64,000 bases of DNA from a virus (IMGVR_UViG_3300020178_000002:124001-188000), one strand, 5' to 3'. Numbered from the stretch's first letter, positions 33,152-41,697 are shown. Notes: generated from the letters alone by a model not told the origin. Program-made: numbers and translations.

Positions 33152-34144
33152 ATGAGTAAAGGTGTAGGATTAGATATTGGAACTATGAACCTTGTTTCAT
33201 CAAGAATGAATAAGAAAGAAGTTTCAATCAGAAGAATGAGAGACTTGTTTATTGACCTGCCTGCTTCTGCAAAGAAAATGCTTAAGTTAGGTTCGGTTTC
33301 ATATATTGAGTCTGACGAGCATTTATTGGTTCTTGGCGATGAAGCTATGGAAGTTGCAAATATGTTCGGCAGAGAGGGTCGTAGACCCCTTAAAGCAGGT
33401 CTTGTCTCTCCAGACGAGATTGACTCCCTCACAGTTCTTGGTCACATGGTTAAAGATGTGCTTGGAGAGCCTTCACATGAGGGTGAGCATTGCTACTTCT
33501 CTATCCCAGCAGCACCTGTTGATGTTCAAATGGATGTTGTTTACCACAAGGGAGTATTTACTCGCATTGTTCAAGAATGTGGATATACCCCTCACCCAGC
33601 AAATGAAGCTATGGCTATTGTATTTGCAGAGACAGCTAAAGAGGGCTTCTCAGGCATTGGCATTAGTTTTGGTTCAGGTATGACCAACATTGCTCTTGCA
33701 ATTAACACCATTGAGGGTCTCAGCTTCTCAGTTGCTAGAGGTGGGGATTGGATTGACCAAGGTGCTGCAAGATCAGTTGGTGGTACAGCCTCTAAGATGT
33801 GTGCTGTCAAAGAGAAAGGCATTGACCTTAATGCACCTAAGAATAGAGAAGAAGAAGCAATCTCCTTTTACTATAAGGCTTTGATTGAACATGCTCTTGA
33901 TAACATTGCTCAACAGTTTGTAATGAAGGGTGGACACCTTACTCTCAACAAGCCTATTCCAATTGTAGTAGGTGGTGGAACAAGTCTAGCTGGTGGGTTC
34001 ATGGATTTCTTTAGAGAGGTCTTTGAAACTAAGCGTAAGCGTTTCCCTATCGAGATCTCTGAGGTACGTCATGCTTCTGACCCATTCCATGCAGTTAGCA
34101 AGGGTATGTTAGTTCTTGCCCAACAAGAGTATGACGAGGATTGA
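33152..34144 (+). CDS. Actin-like ATPase (MreB/ParM superfamily)
   Basis: 330 residues, AAGGAG before ATG. Actin/Hsp70 fold landmarks in order: phosphate-1 loop VGLDIGTMN (5-13), phosphate-2 loop GISFGSGMTN (170-179), adenosine motif VVGGGTSLAGGF (272-283). About 330 residues is normal for bacterial and phage actins. No membrane or DNA-binding extension. Its job in this phage could be filament formation for DNA or capsid positioning, or a non-filament ATPase role. Own promoter region and a strong terminator mark it as a single-gene unit. Partner protein not identified; the tagged 97-residue gene beyond the terminator is on the other strand. Confidence 0.85.
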   Translation: MSKGVGLDIGTMNLVSSRMNKKEVSIRRMRDLFIDLPASAKKMLKLGSVSYIESDEHLLVLGDEAMEVANMFGREGRRPLKAGLVSPDEIDSLTVLGHMVKDVLGEPSHEGEHCYFSIPAAPVDVQMDVVYHKGVFTRIVQECGYTPHPANEAMAIVFAETAKEGFSGIGISFGSGMTNIALAINTIEGLSFSVARGGDWIDQGAARSVGGTASKMCAVKEKGIDLNAPKNREEEAISFYYKALIEHALDNIAQQFVMKGGHLTLNKPIPIVVGGGTSLAGGFMDFFREVFETKRKRFPIEISEVRHASDPFHAVSKGMLVLAQQEYDED

Positions 34145-34154
34145 TTAAACAAAA

Positions 34155-34197
34155 AAAGAAGCCCCACTCCCCAATTAAGGGAAGCAGGGCTTCTTTA
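34155..34197. terminator. Bidirectional terminator
   Basis: AAAGAAGCCC (34155-34164) pairs with GGGCTTCTTT (34187-34196). A run on the left and T run on the right let it stop both the actin-like gene and the minus-strand 97-residue gene. Confidence 0.8.
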
Positions 34198-34229
34198 ATA
34201 AAAATCGTAGGGCTTAATCCAAGTGGATG

Positions 34230-34523
34230 TTAGATAAGTTCAATGCCTTCAGAATCATATATATGATGACCCATTCTCTCGGAGAGAAGATGAAGAAGTA
34301 CCTTATCTGCTGGTAATGTTATAGTTTCAGAGTCACCATTTGAAAAATGGACTTTTCGGTTTCTTGAGTCAAACTCTATGAAACCGATATTACTTCCATC
34401 ATGGGAATCTTTTTCAACATGTCTTTGAAGTAAGTCAAAGTTGATCTTTACCGCAGCTTCTTTTTCGAGTCTAGCGATTCTCATTTCTAGTTCAGAAATA
34501 ATTTTTTGAGCTGATTTGTTCAT
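34230..34523 (-). CDS. Tagged protein, 97 aa
   Basis: AAGGAG before ATG. Tag MNKSAQKIISELEMRIARLEKEAA (1-24), then a small strand-rich domain (GFIEFDSRNRKVHFSNGDSETITL, LLHLLSERMGHHIYDSEG). Single-gene unit on the minus strand between two terminating or convergent regions. Shows the tag is not confined to the tandem cluster. Confidence 0.65.
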   Translation of the reverse strand: MNKSAQKIISELEMRIARLEKEAAVKINFDLLQRHVEKDSHDGSNIGFIEFDSRNRKVHFSNGDSETITLPADKVLLHLLSERMGHHIYDSEGIELI

Positions 34524-34561
34524 CAGTATCTCCTTATTGTTTGTTATGTTATGTAGTTTAT

Positions 34562-34567
34562 ATAAAT
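34562..34567 (-). promoter_or_regulatory. TTTATA-type promoter candidate
   Basis: Minus strand TTTAT about 40 bases upstream of the ATG at 34523, the usual distance for this motif. Confidence 0.4.
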
Positions 34568-34577
34568 AGATTATTAA

Positions 34578-35516
34578 TTAGAAGTTGAAGATACAATCCT
34601 CAGGAAGTTTATCTTCTCTCCAACGCTCTAAGATAGGGTGACGAATAGCACCTGTCGGGTACTGTCCATACCCTTTAATTTCAGCAACACGACCTACGAA
34701 CTTTTCCATTTGGTCTCGAGGTCCTGTCTCTCCAAGAGAACCTACAACACGAAGATTGCCTTCTTTGTCATAGAATCCATAGTTGAGTCCTACATAACCT
34801 TTTGACCAAGGATCTGTGTGAAGACCCTCTGGGTAGAGTTTGCCATCAGTGCCAACCTCTCCAGGTCGGACTCTCCACTCGCTTGGCTTTGCATTAGCGT
34901 CTACAATCACAACGTCATAGTTGTCAGTAAACTTTAACTTAGCCCAAGAAGAACGGCTATTTGCTTTGTAAGGTGCGTTCACATCTTTTAGCATAATACC
35001 CTCATGTCCTCGCTCTAAAGCGATTTGCATGAGATCCTCAGTGTTATTCTCTCCCATGCTGTAAATCTCTGAAAGACAAAGATTTGAGAATGAAGAATCG
35101 AAAACACTTTCAAGGATAGCTCTACGCTCTTTCCATGAGAGGTCTCCTACATATTGTCCGTTGTGATAAACAATATCGAAAGCTGAAAAAACAAGGCTCT
35201 CTGGAGACTCGGCTCTAAGGTTGGAAACTCGGTCAGAACCCTCTGCACCTTCTCTGGGGATAATCTCTCCATCAAGAAGTGTTCCTGCTGGAACTTCTGC
35301 TTGAGCATGACTTAGACACTTAATGTCTTTTCCGATTCGTGACCATGCCACGTTATTTGAAATAAGACATCGGTGTCCATCGAGCTTCATTTCAGCAATG
35401 TAGTCTGATGACCCATTAACTTTATCCACCAACTTTTCTTTTGCAGTCTTCGCAAGTTGGGGGCGAAGAAACTTATAAACACCACAAGGTGAACTTACAT
35501 CAATTTTCTTTGGCAT
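34578..35516 (-). CDS. ATP-dependent DNA ligase
   Basis: 312 residues. Nucleotidyltransferase motifs in order: I, EMKLDGHR with Lys44 as the AMP-accepting residue; III, LLDGEII; IIIa, FSAFDIVYHNG; IV, GHEGIMLKD; V, WAKLKF. A short OB-fold region ends the protein, as in compact phage ligases. Joins nicks in the cytoplasm during replication, repair and recombination. AAAGGAA precedes ATG. Transcribed from a C-run/TTTGATAA motif like the AAA+/VWA island. Confidence 0.95.
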   Translation of the reverse strand: MPKKIDVSSPCGVYKFLRPQLAKTAKEKLVDKVNGSSDYIAEMKLDGHRCLISNNVAWSRIGKDIKCLSHAQAEVPAGTLLDGEIIPREGAEGSDRVSNLRAESPESLVFSAFDIVYHNGQYVGDLSWKERRAILESVFDSSFSNLCLSEIYSMGENNTEDLMQIALERGHEGIMLKDVNAPYKANSRSSWAKLKFTDNYDVVIVDANAKPSEWRVRPGEVGTDGKLYPEGLHTDPWSKGYVGLNYGFYDKEGNLRVVGSLGETGPRDQMEKFVGRVAEIKGYGQYPTGAIRHPILERWREDKLPEDCIFNF

Positions 35517-35550
35517 ATCTGATTTCCTTTTCTATCTGTTTGTTAATATT

Positions 35551-35574
35551 ACTTATCAAATAGATAGGTGGGGG
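35551..35574 (-). promoter_or_regulatory. C-run/TTTGATAA promoter of the ligase gene
   Basis: Minus strand: CCCCC (35574-35570), 8 bases, ATTTGATAAGT (35561-35551), 34 bases before the ATG. Identical over 11 bases to the divergent pair at 13.0 kb with the same spacing. Confidence 0.6.
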
Positions 35575-35583
35575 TCAGATATA

Positions 35584-36393
35584 TTAGATGTAAGGAACAG
35601 ATTTTGGTCTCTTGTCTACAATGCGATATTCGTTACCGAATTTATCTTTAACATAGAGACTTTTTAAGTCACTAGAAACTCTAAGCTTTCTCTTGTATTT
35701 CTTCATAGTTTCTACATTAATGAGTTCTACACTTTGATTCCTTTTGTAGTACTTATTAATCATGTAGACATTTGGGTGACTATCGCTTACAAGGAAAGCT
35801 CCTATGATGCCAATGCTTGTGTATTTACTATCTTTGAATCCCTCAAGCTGCTCAGGTGTAACATTTTTATTCTTATTTGCACGAACACCACTCATGTCAG
35901 TATTCATAAATATAGCATCTTTAAAACTATTATTAATAATAGTAGATCTTTCTAGGCTTGCCTCTCGAAAAGAGACTCCATTCAAATTATTATGCATAAA
36001 ACTTGAGTTGTCTAGTGAAGCAATGTTGAAATATGCCCCTGTAAGATTACTTTCGTCAAAGGTAGACCTCTGAAGGTCACAGCCCGAGAACTCTGCATAT
36101 ATAGCTTTACATTTGAAAAGATGAACATTACCTTTGCTTAATTGTAACTGTGTAGTTAGCATTGTGCAATTTATAAATTTGGTATCTTTAAAACTACATC
36201 GCCCTAAGTTTGCACCACTAAGGATACAATTTTTAAAAGTAGTGCCATGAAGTTTTGTCTCTGAAAGATTTGCACTTGTGAAATCCACACCTGTGAATGT
36301 CTTATTAGAGAGATCTATTTCTTCAAGACTTGCGTGTTGTAAGTTCTTATTTCCAGCCATTAGTTGGTCTACAGAAAATTGATGTGCTGACAT
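35584..36393 (-). CDS. Pentapeptide-repeat protein
   Basis: 269 residues. Residues about 20-165 are pentapeptide repeats of the A(D/N)LxX type (FTGVDFTSANLSETKLHGTTF, CILSGANLGRCSFKDTKF, SNLTGAYFNIASL, ANFREASLERST-like units), forming a right-handed beta helix. The last 70 residues are a basic strand-rich domain (KRKLRVSSDLKSLYVKDKFGNEY). Some such proteins mimic DNA and protect gyrase; others are structural. Lies behind the ligase on the same strand with its own promoter candidate. Confidence 0.82.
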   Translation of the reverse strand: MSAHQFSVDQLMAGNKNLQHASLEEIDLSNKTFTGVDFTSANLSETKLHGTTFKNCILSGANLGRCSFKDTKFINCTMLTTQLQLSKGNVHLFKCKAIYAEFSGCDLQRSTFDESNLTGAYFNIASLDNSSFMHNNLNGVSFREASLERSTIINNSFKDAIFMNTDMSGVRANKNKNVTPEQLEGFKDSKYTSIGIIGAFLVSDSHPNVYMINKYYKRNQSVELINVETMKKYKRKLRVSSDLKSLYVKDKFGNEYRIVDKRPKSVPYI

Positions 36394-36438
36394 TTTTCAT
36401 TTCCTTTGTCTGTTTTGTATAGTGGGTAATAGATAGGT

Positions 36439-36444
36439 TATAAA
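36439..36444 (-). promoter_or_regulatory. TTTATA promoter candidate
   Basis: Minus-strand TTTATA 46 bases upstream of the ATG at 36393. Confidence 0.4.
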
Positions 36445-36459
36445 ATAGAGGTGTTCTTC

Positions 36460-36921
36460 ATGTGGAAAACAGGGTCTAACAGGAAAGTTATTTTCTCAGA
36501 CATACTTTCCTTTATAAGCAATTCTCTAAAGTACGAGAGCAGAGTAGTAGTAGGTACAGATAGCCAGCCTCACAGAGAAGGCTCTCTTTTCGTAACTGCC
36601 ATTACAGTAATGTCGGTTTCGGTAGACTATGATTGTAGATACTTCTACCTCAAACACCCACCAAAAGTAGCTCATGGTTTATTTGACAGATTGTTTAGTG
36701 AGACACAACACTCTTTAGATATTGCTTCTGAAATAAGAGAGAGCATACCCTCAGTGAGTATTGAGATTCACTTAGATATAAGTCCATCTGATTCCAAAAG
36801 CAGAACTTCTCAATATGCAAACTCTCTTGTATCTCTGGTTCATGGTTATGGTTATAATCAGGTTAAAGTTAAACCAGAGGCATGGTGTGCTAGTGCCATA
36901 GCAGATTTCCACTCTAAATAG
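36460..36921 (+). CDS. YkuK/DUF458-like RNase H-fold protein
   Basis: 153 residues from the ATG with GAGGTG seven bases upstream. VVVGTDSQ (start of the fold, with a conserved Asp), AITVMSVSVDYDCRYFYLKHPP, IEIHLDIS (second conserved Asp), and VKVKPEAWCASAIADFHSK at the end follow the order of the YkuK family, predicted RNase H-like nucleases of unknown substrate. Both Asp positions are kept, so activity is possible. Single gene divergent from the pentapeptide gene. Confidence 0.72.
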   Translation: MWKTGSNRKVIFSDILSFISNSLKYESRVVVGTDSQPHREGSLFVTAITVMSVSVDYDCRYFYLKHPPKVAHGLFDRLFSETQHSLDIASEIRESIPSVSIEIHLDISPSDSKSRTSQYANSLVSLVHGYGYNQVKVKPEAWCASAIADFHSK

Positions 36922-36931
36922 TCTAGGATTC

Positions 36932-36961
36932 ATATAAGTCCTCTTAAAAGGAGACTTATAT
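36932..36961 (+). promoter_or_regulatory. SD-covering hairpin
   Basis: ATATAAGTC (36932-36940) pairs with GACTTATAT (36953-36961), a 9-bp perfect stem. The ribosome site AAGGAG (36948-36953) lies in the loop and the foot of the 3' arm; the stem reaches the first base of the TTG start. The sequence just 5', TTCATATAAG, is a variant of the TTTATA motif. Confidence 0.55.
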
Positions 36962-37332
36962 TGAAATACACCGAAATAAAAAATGGCCTTAGAGTGCTTA
37001 CTGTGGATGCTATTGGGATAATCAATGAAGCAAAGTTCCAGGCTGAAGAAGAAAAGGCAATAGAAGTAGTTGTAGCTGCTTTAGAAGAAGCAGGGTTCAA
37101 AAAGAAAGATGAGTCCCAACCAGATCGTGTTTTGATTATGGTACATAATTCAGAAAGCTTCCCTATTGAGATTTACTTTTTCTTGCCAGCATACACAGGA
37201 GGTTTTGTTCTTCAAAGTGGCTGGGAGATTATAGGTTGGCATAATAATAGTCAAAGCATAAATGAGATGAAGAACATCTTCAGCCATATAAGATCTTGCT
37301 GGAAGCAACAGTTTAAGAAGGATTCTTTATAA
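36961..37332 (+). CDS. NGKR/IRxxW family protein, distant copy
   Basis: 123 residues starting with TTG seven bases after AAGGAG. YTEIKNGLRVL at residues 3-13, LEEAGFKKKDESQPDRVLIMVH in place of the ECGF segment, and IFSHIRSCWKQ near the end show it belongs to the 17.5-20.8 kb family. It stands alone 16 kb away, under a hairpin. Its 3' end overlaps the convergent gene by 20 bases. Confidence 0.65.
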   Translation: MKYTEIKNGLRVLTVDAIGIINEAKFQAEEEKAIEVVVAALEEAGFKKKDESQPDRVLIMVHNSESFPIEIYFFLPAYTGGFVLQSGWEIIGWHNNSQSINEMKNIFSHIRSCWKQQFKKDSL

Positions 37333-37681
37333 ACACATAGTGAAGATATACAGAGGACAGCAAGTAATAGCTTTCACTCTTATGTCTTTTAGACTTTGCT
37401 TTTGTTAAGAAGCCATCTGGGTCAAGTTCTAAAAACTTATACTTCTTTGCTATTCTCTTAAAAGTAGATACCATTCTTCTAATGACAGCTTTTCTTTCTG
37501 GAGTCGCAAGATAGCCATCAAAAGTAGTAAAGGTCTTAGAGGTTTCAAAAGCAAAGGGTCTGATTGAGATGCTGTATAAAACACCCTCTTCACGAATTCT
37601 TTCCAGCTTGAAAGTCACTTGTACTTTGTACTTTAAAGAAGATTTAAGCTCTTCTATGAACTCTTGAAGATAGTCTTCCAT
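37313..37681 (-). CDS. Unknown small protein
   Basis: 122 residues, GGAGA before ATG. A helix (LQEFIEELKSSLKYKVQVTFKLERI) and strands, then PERKAVIRRMVSTFKRIAKKYKFLELDPDGFL, suggest a compact alpha/beta protein, basic. No motif recognised. Last gene of the minus unit from 39.2 kb. Confidence 0.6.
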   Translation of the reverse strand: MEDYLQEFIEELKSSLKYKVQVTFKLERIREEGVLYSISIRPFAFETSKTFTTFDGYLATPERKAVIRRMVSTFKRIAKKYKFLELDPDGFLTKAKSKRHKSESYYLLSSVYLHYVFIKNPS

Positions 37682-37684
37682 ACT

Positions 37685-38044
37685 TTATCTCCATGCAGTG
37701 CAGATTGTCTTGTAGGATTGTGCTTGTCGCTGTTGCTGTCTCTGTTGTTCCTGCTGCTGTTGTTCCTGTGGATGAGGTAAACGATAAGGAACTTTTACCT
37801 CATCTGGGTAAAGCGACAGCACATCTAGTTGCTCTGTTTTGAAATCTTTCTTGACCACCTTCTTAAACCTTAGATGGCACATAGGGTCTGGATCATAAAC
37901 TTCCACGAGAGTGTATGGCATTGCATGCCCACCACATTGTGGCAGGTGTCCACAGTGGGAGTGTTCTGGTCTGAATACATACTCAGGCAAAAGGTAAGTA
38001 CAAGAAGATAGTAGAGTAAAAAGCAAGATGTGTATCAGTCTCAT
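37685..38044 (-). CDS. Lipoprotein
   Basis: 119 residues. MRLIHILLFTLLSSC is a clear lipoprotein signal with lipobox LSSC, Cys15 becoming the lipidated residue. Next come two Cys/His-rich turns (HSHCGHLPQCGGHAMPY), a strand region, and a Gln-rich tail (EQQQQEQQRQQQRQ). Fits an outer-membrane lipoprotein, for instance an outer spanin or a superinfection-related protein. The lipid signal implies a host with an outer membrane or at least Lsp processing. Confidence 0.65.
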   Translation of the reverse strand: MRLIHILLFTLLSSCTYLLPEYVFRPEHSHCGHLPQCGGHAMPYTLVEVYDPDPMCHLRFKKVVKKDFKTEQLDVLSLYPDEVKVPYRLPHPQEQQQQEQQRQQQRQAQSYKTICTAWR

Positions 38045-38047
38045 ATT

Positions 38048-39163
38048 TTAGCCTTCCCACTCATCAAATTCCATGATGTCAACTTCAAGTTTTTCTATGG
38101 GTGTAAATTTTAGTTTAATCTTACCGAGAATCTTCTCAAGCTCATTTTGTGTATTTGCTCTGACTCTAGCTCTATTTGGTTTTAAGAACTCAACAGTGAT
38201 TCTATCTCCTGTACCCCATTCAAGAGTTCTGTCTCTACCAGCCATTTCTGTGACTCTAAAGAAAGCAAAGCCTGGTTTATCCTCATCATTTATAACAAGA
38301 GGATCACCATATTGGGTATCTAAGTAAACTTTGTAGCCCATATCTTTTAGTTTGTTATAAACATCTTCTGCTTTAGGTACATTTGTCTCATCATAGATAG
38401 CAAGTCCAAGACCTAGAACTTCGCTTATAAAGTATGCCAGATCCCAATTATCACTTGAGAACTTCATCTTTGGGTGGAAGATGTTTGTGATCACAGGTGT
38501 TGTTCCAACATGCTTTAGCTTCCTATCAATACCTAGATTTTCAAAGTTCCAATCTCGGTCATTCTTATTTTCATGGAATCCTTCAATTAGCTCTAACTTA
38601 TCTTCTAAAGTCTTCCCAGATGAGTTAATGGCTTTAGAAACTTCTCGAGTGTCTCGATCTCTCATGTCTTTAGAGATATCAACAACGACCTCTTTCAAAT
38701 CTTCCATGTCATTAACATCAACTTCACTCTCAAGCATTTCCTTGATTCTGTTTTTAACATTTGATGAAAGGGGGGTGTTTGCAGCCTTCATGTTCTCAAG
38801 TCTTGCAATCCTATTGCTTAACTCTTGAATCTTACTTTGTGAAGATAGACTTGAAACTCTCAGTTTGAGGTATTTCTTAAGAGTCATACCAGGCTCTTCT
38901 TGCCTAGAAGATAAAGAAAGTGGGAATTGATATGAGGGCAGGAAGCCTGACTTGAACTGTCCTGTATATAAACCACCTTCACCATCTATGTGTAAGACTA
39001 CTCTTTTAGTATATCCACTTTCTGAAGAAACTTCCAAATCCTGTGTGAGGTAAGGGTGGTCTTTATCTACACTTGGTCTACCCACAGGTTTTACAAAGTA
39101 CCCTGATGTTTCAAGGTGGTTGTTTAATGACATGATTGCAGGTACAAGATATTTCGTGATCAT
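38048..39163 (-). CDS. Unknown protein with the tag motif in an internal position (371 aa)
   Basis: AAGGAAG before ATG. The N-terminal 100 residues form a strand-rich domain (YFVKPVGRPSVD, RVVLHIDGEGGLYTGQFKSG). At about 111-127 lies KIQELSNRIARLENMKA, the tag seen N-terminally elsewhere, then a long charged helical part and a C-terminal alpha/beta domain. No stop or alternative start separates the two halves, so this may be a fusion of a small domain to a tagged cargo, or a tag used as a coiled coil. Function unknown. Confidence 0.6.
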   Translation of the reverse strand: MITKYLVPAIMSLNNHLETSGYFVKPVGRPSVDKDHPYLTQDLEVSSESGYTKRVVLHIDGEGGLYTGQFKSGFLPSYQFPLSLSSRQEEPGMTLKKYLKLRVSSLSSQSKIQELSNRIARLENMKAANTPLSSNVKNRIKEMLESEVDVNDMEDLKEVVVDISKDMRDRDTREVSKAINSSGKTLEDKLELIEGFHENKNDRDWNFENLGIDRKLKHVGTTPVITNIFHPKMKFSSDNWDLAYFISEVLGLGLAIYDETNVPKAEDVYNKLKDMGYKVYLDTQYGDPLVINDEDKPGFAFFRVTEMAGRDRTLEWGTGDRITVEFLKPNRARVRANTQNELEKILGKIKLKFTPIEKLEVDIMEFDEWEG

Positions 39164-39201
39164 AATTTCTTCCTTATCTTTTTATTTTAAAGACTCTAAC
39201 C

Positions 39202-39206
39202 ATAAA
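39202..39206 (-). promoter_or_regulatory. TTTAT-type promoter candidate
   Basis: Minus-strand TTATTTATGG about 40 bases upstream of the ATG at 39163. Confidence 0.35.
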
Positions 39207-39239
39207 TAAGATACAAATCCTAGTTATTAGCACTCTTTC

Positions 39240-39285
39240 CTTATCCTATAGTTTATTTATTGTATAAGATAAGAAAAAAATAGGA
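39240..39285 (+). promoter_or_regulatory. TTTAT promoter candidate with alternative hairpins
   Basis: GTTTATTTATTG (39251-39262) sits in the loop of CTTATC (39240-39245) with GATAAG (39268-39273). A competing pairing, TCCTAT (39244-39249) with ATAGGA (39280-39285), would cover the ribosome site of the gene at 39293. Confidence 0.4.
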
Positions 39286-39292
39286 GAAGAAA

Positions 39293-40195
39293 ATGAAAGT
39301 CAACTTCAAAGGAAGAGAGGTCTCTCTAACAACCGTTGAAAACTACGCTTCAGACAAGAGACATCCCGACCACAAAGACGCAGTTTCGTTCTTAAAGAAG
39401 AGTGAGAACGAAAAAAAGCCCTCACAGCAGAAGAAGCAGGTTGGATTCGACAACTACAAAAGACAGGGTGTTTCCGAATTGAGAGACCCTAAGAAGCTCC
39501 AAGAAATAGAGAGCCTCGCAAAGAAGCTAAAAGTGAAGCCAAATGCAGACGATGCTCATATGTCAGAAAGTTTGGTGCGTTCTGAAGGAGTTTTCAACGA
39601 CTACTCTTTGCAAAATGCAGGGGCTGAGAAGATATTTGAACCAGAGATGGAGGGAGAACTTCAAGATCTCCTTTATCCTGATGAAGCCCAAGTACATGAC
39701 TATGATGTGTACCACTTCGGAAAGATCAAAGTCCCCACTTTAAAAGAGCTTGAGTCTGCATATGAGGCAGATCTAGAAGCTGGTAAGTACGACAATGTTT
39801 ATGAAAAAGACCACGAAGCGGTGATCAAATATGTTAGGAAGAATTTTGAAGACATTAAAGCAGCCTTCGAGAAACAAAACCAAATTCGTGAGTTAAGGCA
39901 GCAGATCGAATCTGAAAAGAATGATGTACAAGAACGAGCCGAGACAAGATCAGACCAGCTAAAGAAGTTGATCGAGGTTTCTGAAAGCCTTGAAGACCTA
40001 AAGATGTTTGAGGATGAGATAGTAGAGTTGTCAAAGACTTATCTGGAAGGCGAGTCTCTTCTATCAGACAAGTCACTTGAAAAAACATTCAAGAAAAAGA
40101 GGAAAGGTCTTAAAAAGAATGCCTCTTTGAAGATAGCTTCCTATGTTCTCTCTCATATTAAAGAAGAGATAAAGAGCCTTAAGACCACCTTGTAA
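39293..40195 (+). CDS. Unknown helical protein (300 aa)
   Basis: TAGGAGAAG before ATG. Basic N-terminus (MKVNFKGREVSLTTVENYASDKRHPDHKDA), an acidic middle (EPEMEGELQDLLYPDEAQVHDYD), and a long coiled coil from about 195 to 240 (QIRELRQQIESEKNDVQERAE), ending in a Lys-rich helix (KKKRKGLKKNASLKIASYV). Looks like an assembly or scaffold-type protein; GC content slightly higher than its neighbours. No family recognised. Confidence 0.65.
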   Translation: MKVNFKGREVSLTTVENYASDKRHPDHKDAVSFLKKSENEKKPSQQKKQVGFDNYKRQGVSELRDPKKLQEIESLAKKLKVKPNADDAHMSESLVRSEGVFNDYSLQNAGAEKIFEPEMEGELQDLLYPDEAQVHDYDVYHFGKIKVPTLKELESAYEADLEAGKYDNVYEKDHEAVIKYVRKNFEDIKAAFEKQNQIRELRQQIESEKNDVQERAETRSDQLKKLIEVSESLEDLKMFEDEIVELSKTYLEGESLLSDKSLEKTFKKKRKGLKKNASLKIASYVLSHIKEEIKSLKTTL

Positions 40196-40224
40196 ATCTC
40201 CACTCTCTTTTAGATGATAGACTC

Positions 40225-40230
40225 TTTATA
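40225..40230 (+). promoter_or_regulatory. TTTATA promoter candidate
   Basis: TTTATA 40 bases before the ATG at 40271, without an obvious hairpin. Confidence 0.4.
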
Positions 40231-40270
40231 ATTCACCTGAAGCGACAAACACAGCTAAGGAGGATTAAAG

Positions 40271-41374
40271 ATGTTTCATCATTTAACAATGGCCGTAAGA
40301 GATAGGATGATTAAAGAGTTAAAGACATACTGGCAAGATCACCCTAGATATGAAACCCTTGCTAAAAACATACAGGGGAAATATGCTTTTGATGAAAGGC
40401 CACAGTTTGGAATGGTAGTTAAAACTTCTGGAGCAAGCAATGTGGTATTGAGCCCAGATAACTTTATAGGTCACATAAAAGGCTTTACTACTCTTGCAAA
40501 AGTTAAGGGTAAAAAGAGTGTCTCTATTGAGTGGGTCAAGGAAGACAGAAACACAAAAGCTCAAGAGGGTATCTACCACATACAAGTACAAAAAGACTCT
40601 ATGGTTGAAGATCCTAATGCATATCTTTTTGTGATTCAAAGATATGTTTCACGAAAAGAGTCTGCACCTTTGTTTACAGATCCAAGCACAATAGAACTAA
40701 ACTATGTTCCTTTTGCTGACTCTTTAAGAATAAGAGAAGCCCCTTCTGGGAGGGTTTTAGGGGCTTCTGAGTATGCTATTAATGGTTCTACTATTACATT
40801 ACTAGAAGAAGTGCAAAGAGGCTTATCTTTAAGTGTGGAGTATACTAGCAAAGATGATTTCTTAGAAGGCCCTTTCAGTGTTTGTCCAGACCATGTTTAC
40901 AGGAACATCATTCCAGGCATAATGATTTCAGTAGGCAGGTGGATAGAAGCAGGGGATGAGCAGATAATAGTTGTGACAGAAAACTTAGAGCTTATTGCAA
41001 GAGAATATGGTGGCAGGTGGGATATAAGTGTAGACATAGACTTAGTTGCAAGAGATGTTCATTCTCAGGCAGACATATCTGATAGAACTGTTGTTTGGCT
41101 TTGGTCAACTTTAAGACCGAAGCTTGCTAATATGGGTCTTGAGATGTCGGATGTGAGTTTGGGTGGCGAGGGTGAAGAAGTATATGATGAGAATGGTGAT
41201 GATTACTTCTACACCGCTAGTATAAGCTTAAGCATACAAGCGGATTGGTTTATTCATTTCCCAGTTCTTATACCTATTAGAGGGGGTGCTGTGGACAGCA
41301 TTGCAGTAGAACAAATAGACTCACCTGTTGTTGGACTTGGGAACACCAACAGCTTCATTCAGAGGTTGATGTAA
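40271..41374 (+). CDS. Virion structural protein (tail terminator or neck candidate, 367 aa)
   Basis: AAGGAGG before ATG. N-terminal domain with helices and strands (about 1-130), a beta module with INGSTITLLEEVQRGLSLSVEYTS (about 175-198), the same style as modules in the sheath and giant proteins, then a domain with VARDVHSQADISDRTVVWLWSTL (long helix) and strands to the end. Located just upstream of the zinc-ribbon and sheath genes, where neck and tail-completion genes often lie. The beta module supports virion location; the exact role is a guess. Confidence 0.55.
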   Translation: MFHHLTMAVRDRMIKELKTYWQDHPRYETLAKNIQGKYAFDERPQFGMVVKTSGASNVVLSPDNFIGHIKGFTTLAKVKGKKSVSIEWVKEDRNTKAQEGIYHIQVQKDSMVEDPNAYLFVIQRYVSRKESAPLFTDPSTIELNYVPFADSLRIREAPSGRVLGASEYAINGSTITLLEEVQRGLSLSVEYTSKDDFLEGPFSVCPDHVYRNIIPGIMISVGRWIEAGDEQIIVVTENLELIAREYGGRWDISVDIDLVARDVHSQADISDRTVVWLWSTLRPKLANMGLEMSDVSLGGEGEEVYDENGDDYFYTASISLSIQADWFIHFPVLIPIRGGAVDSIAVEQIDSPVVGLGNTNSFIQRLM

Positions 41375-41647
41375 AAAATCTAAGAGTTTTTCTTTATCCT
41401 CTAATGAAACAAAGATTGGAGCTTTCTCTCCAACATAAGCTCCTTGTGTATTAAATTCAAAGTGATCTTCAGCCTCGAGATAAGCTTCTTCCTTAGAGAG
41501 AGTATTTGGGTTTCTCTTTAAAAACTCTTCTGCCCAATATTTAATAAGCTTATCTTTGTCATAAACAACTGCAAAAGGTTGATATGAGAGTCCGATAATC
41601 ATGTTGTTAAAAATATCTCTTGGTTCAAGTAAGATAAGTTTTTCCAT
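41321..41647 (-). CDS. Unknown small acidic protein
   Basis: 108 residues, AAAGGAG before ATG. Alpha/beta, acidic, with EEFLKRNPNTLSKEEAYLEAEDHFE as a helical region and a Pro/Asn-rich end. The 3' end overlaps the convergent structural gene by 54 bases. Single minus-strand gene in a plus-strand neighbourhood; the good ribosome site supports it. Function unknown. Confidence 0.55.
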   Translation of the reverse strand: MEKLILLEPRDIFNNMIIGLSYQPFAVVYDKDKLIKYWAEEFLKRNPNTLSKEEAYLEAEDHFEFNTQGAYVGEKAPIFVSLEDKEKLLDFLHQPLNEAVGVPKSNNR

Positions 41648-41697
41648 ACCACTCTCCTTTGATTCATTTCTTTAACATACCATAGGGCTATCAATAG

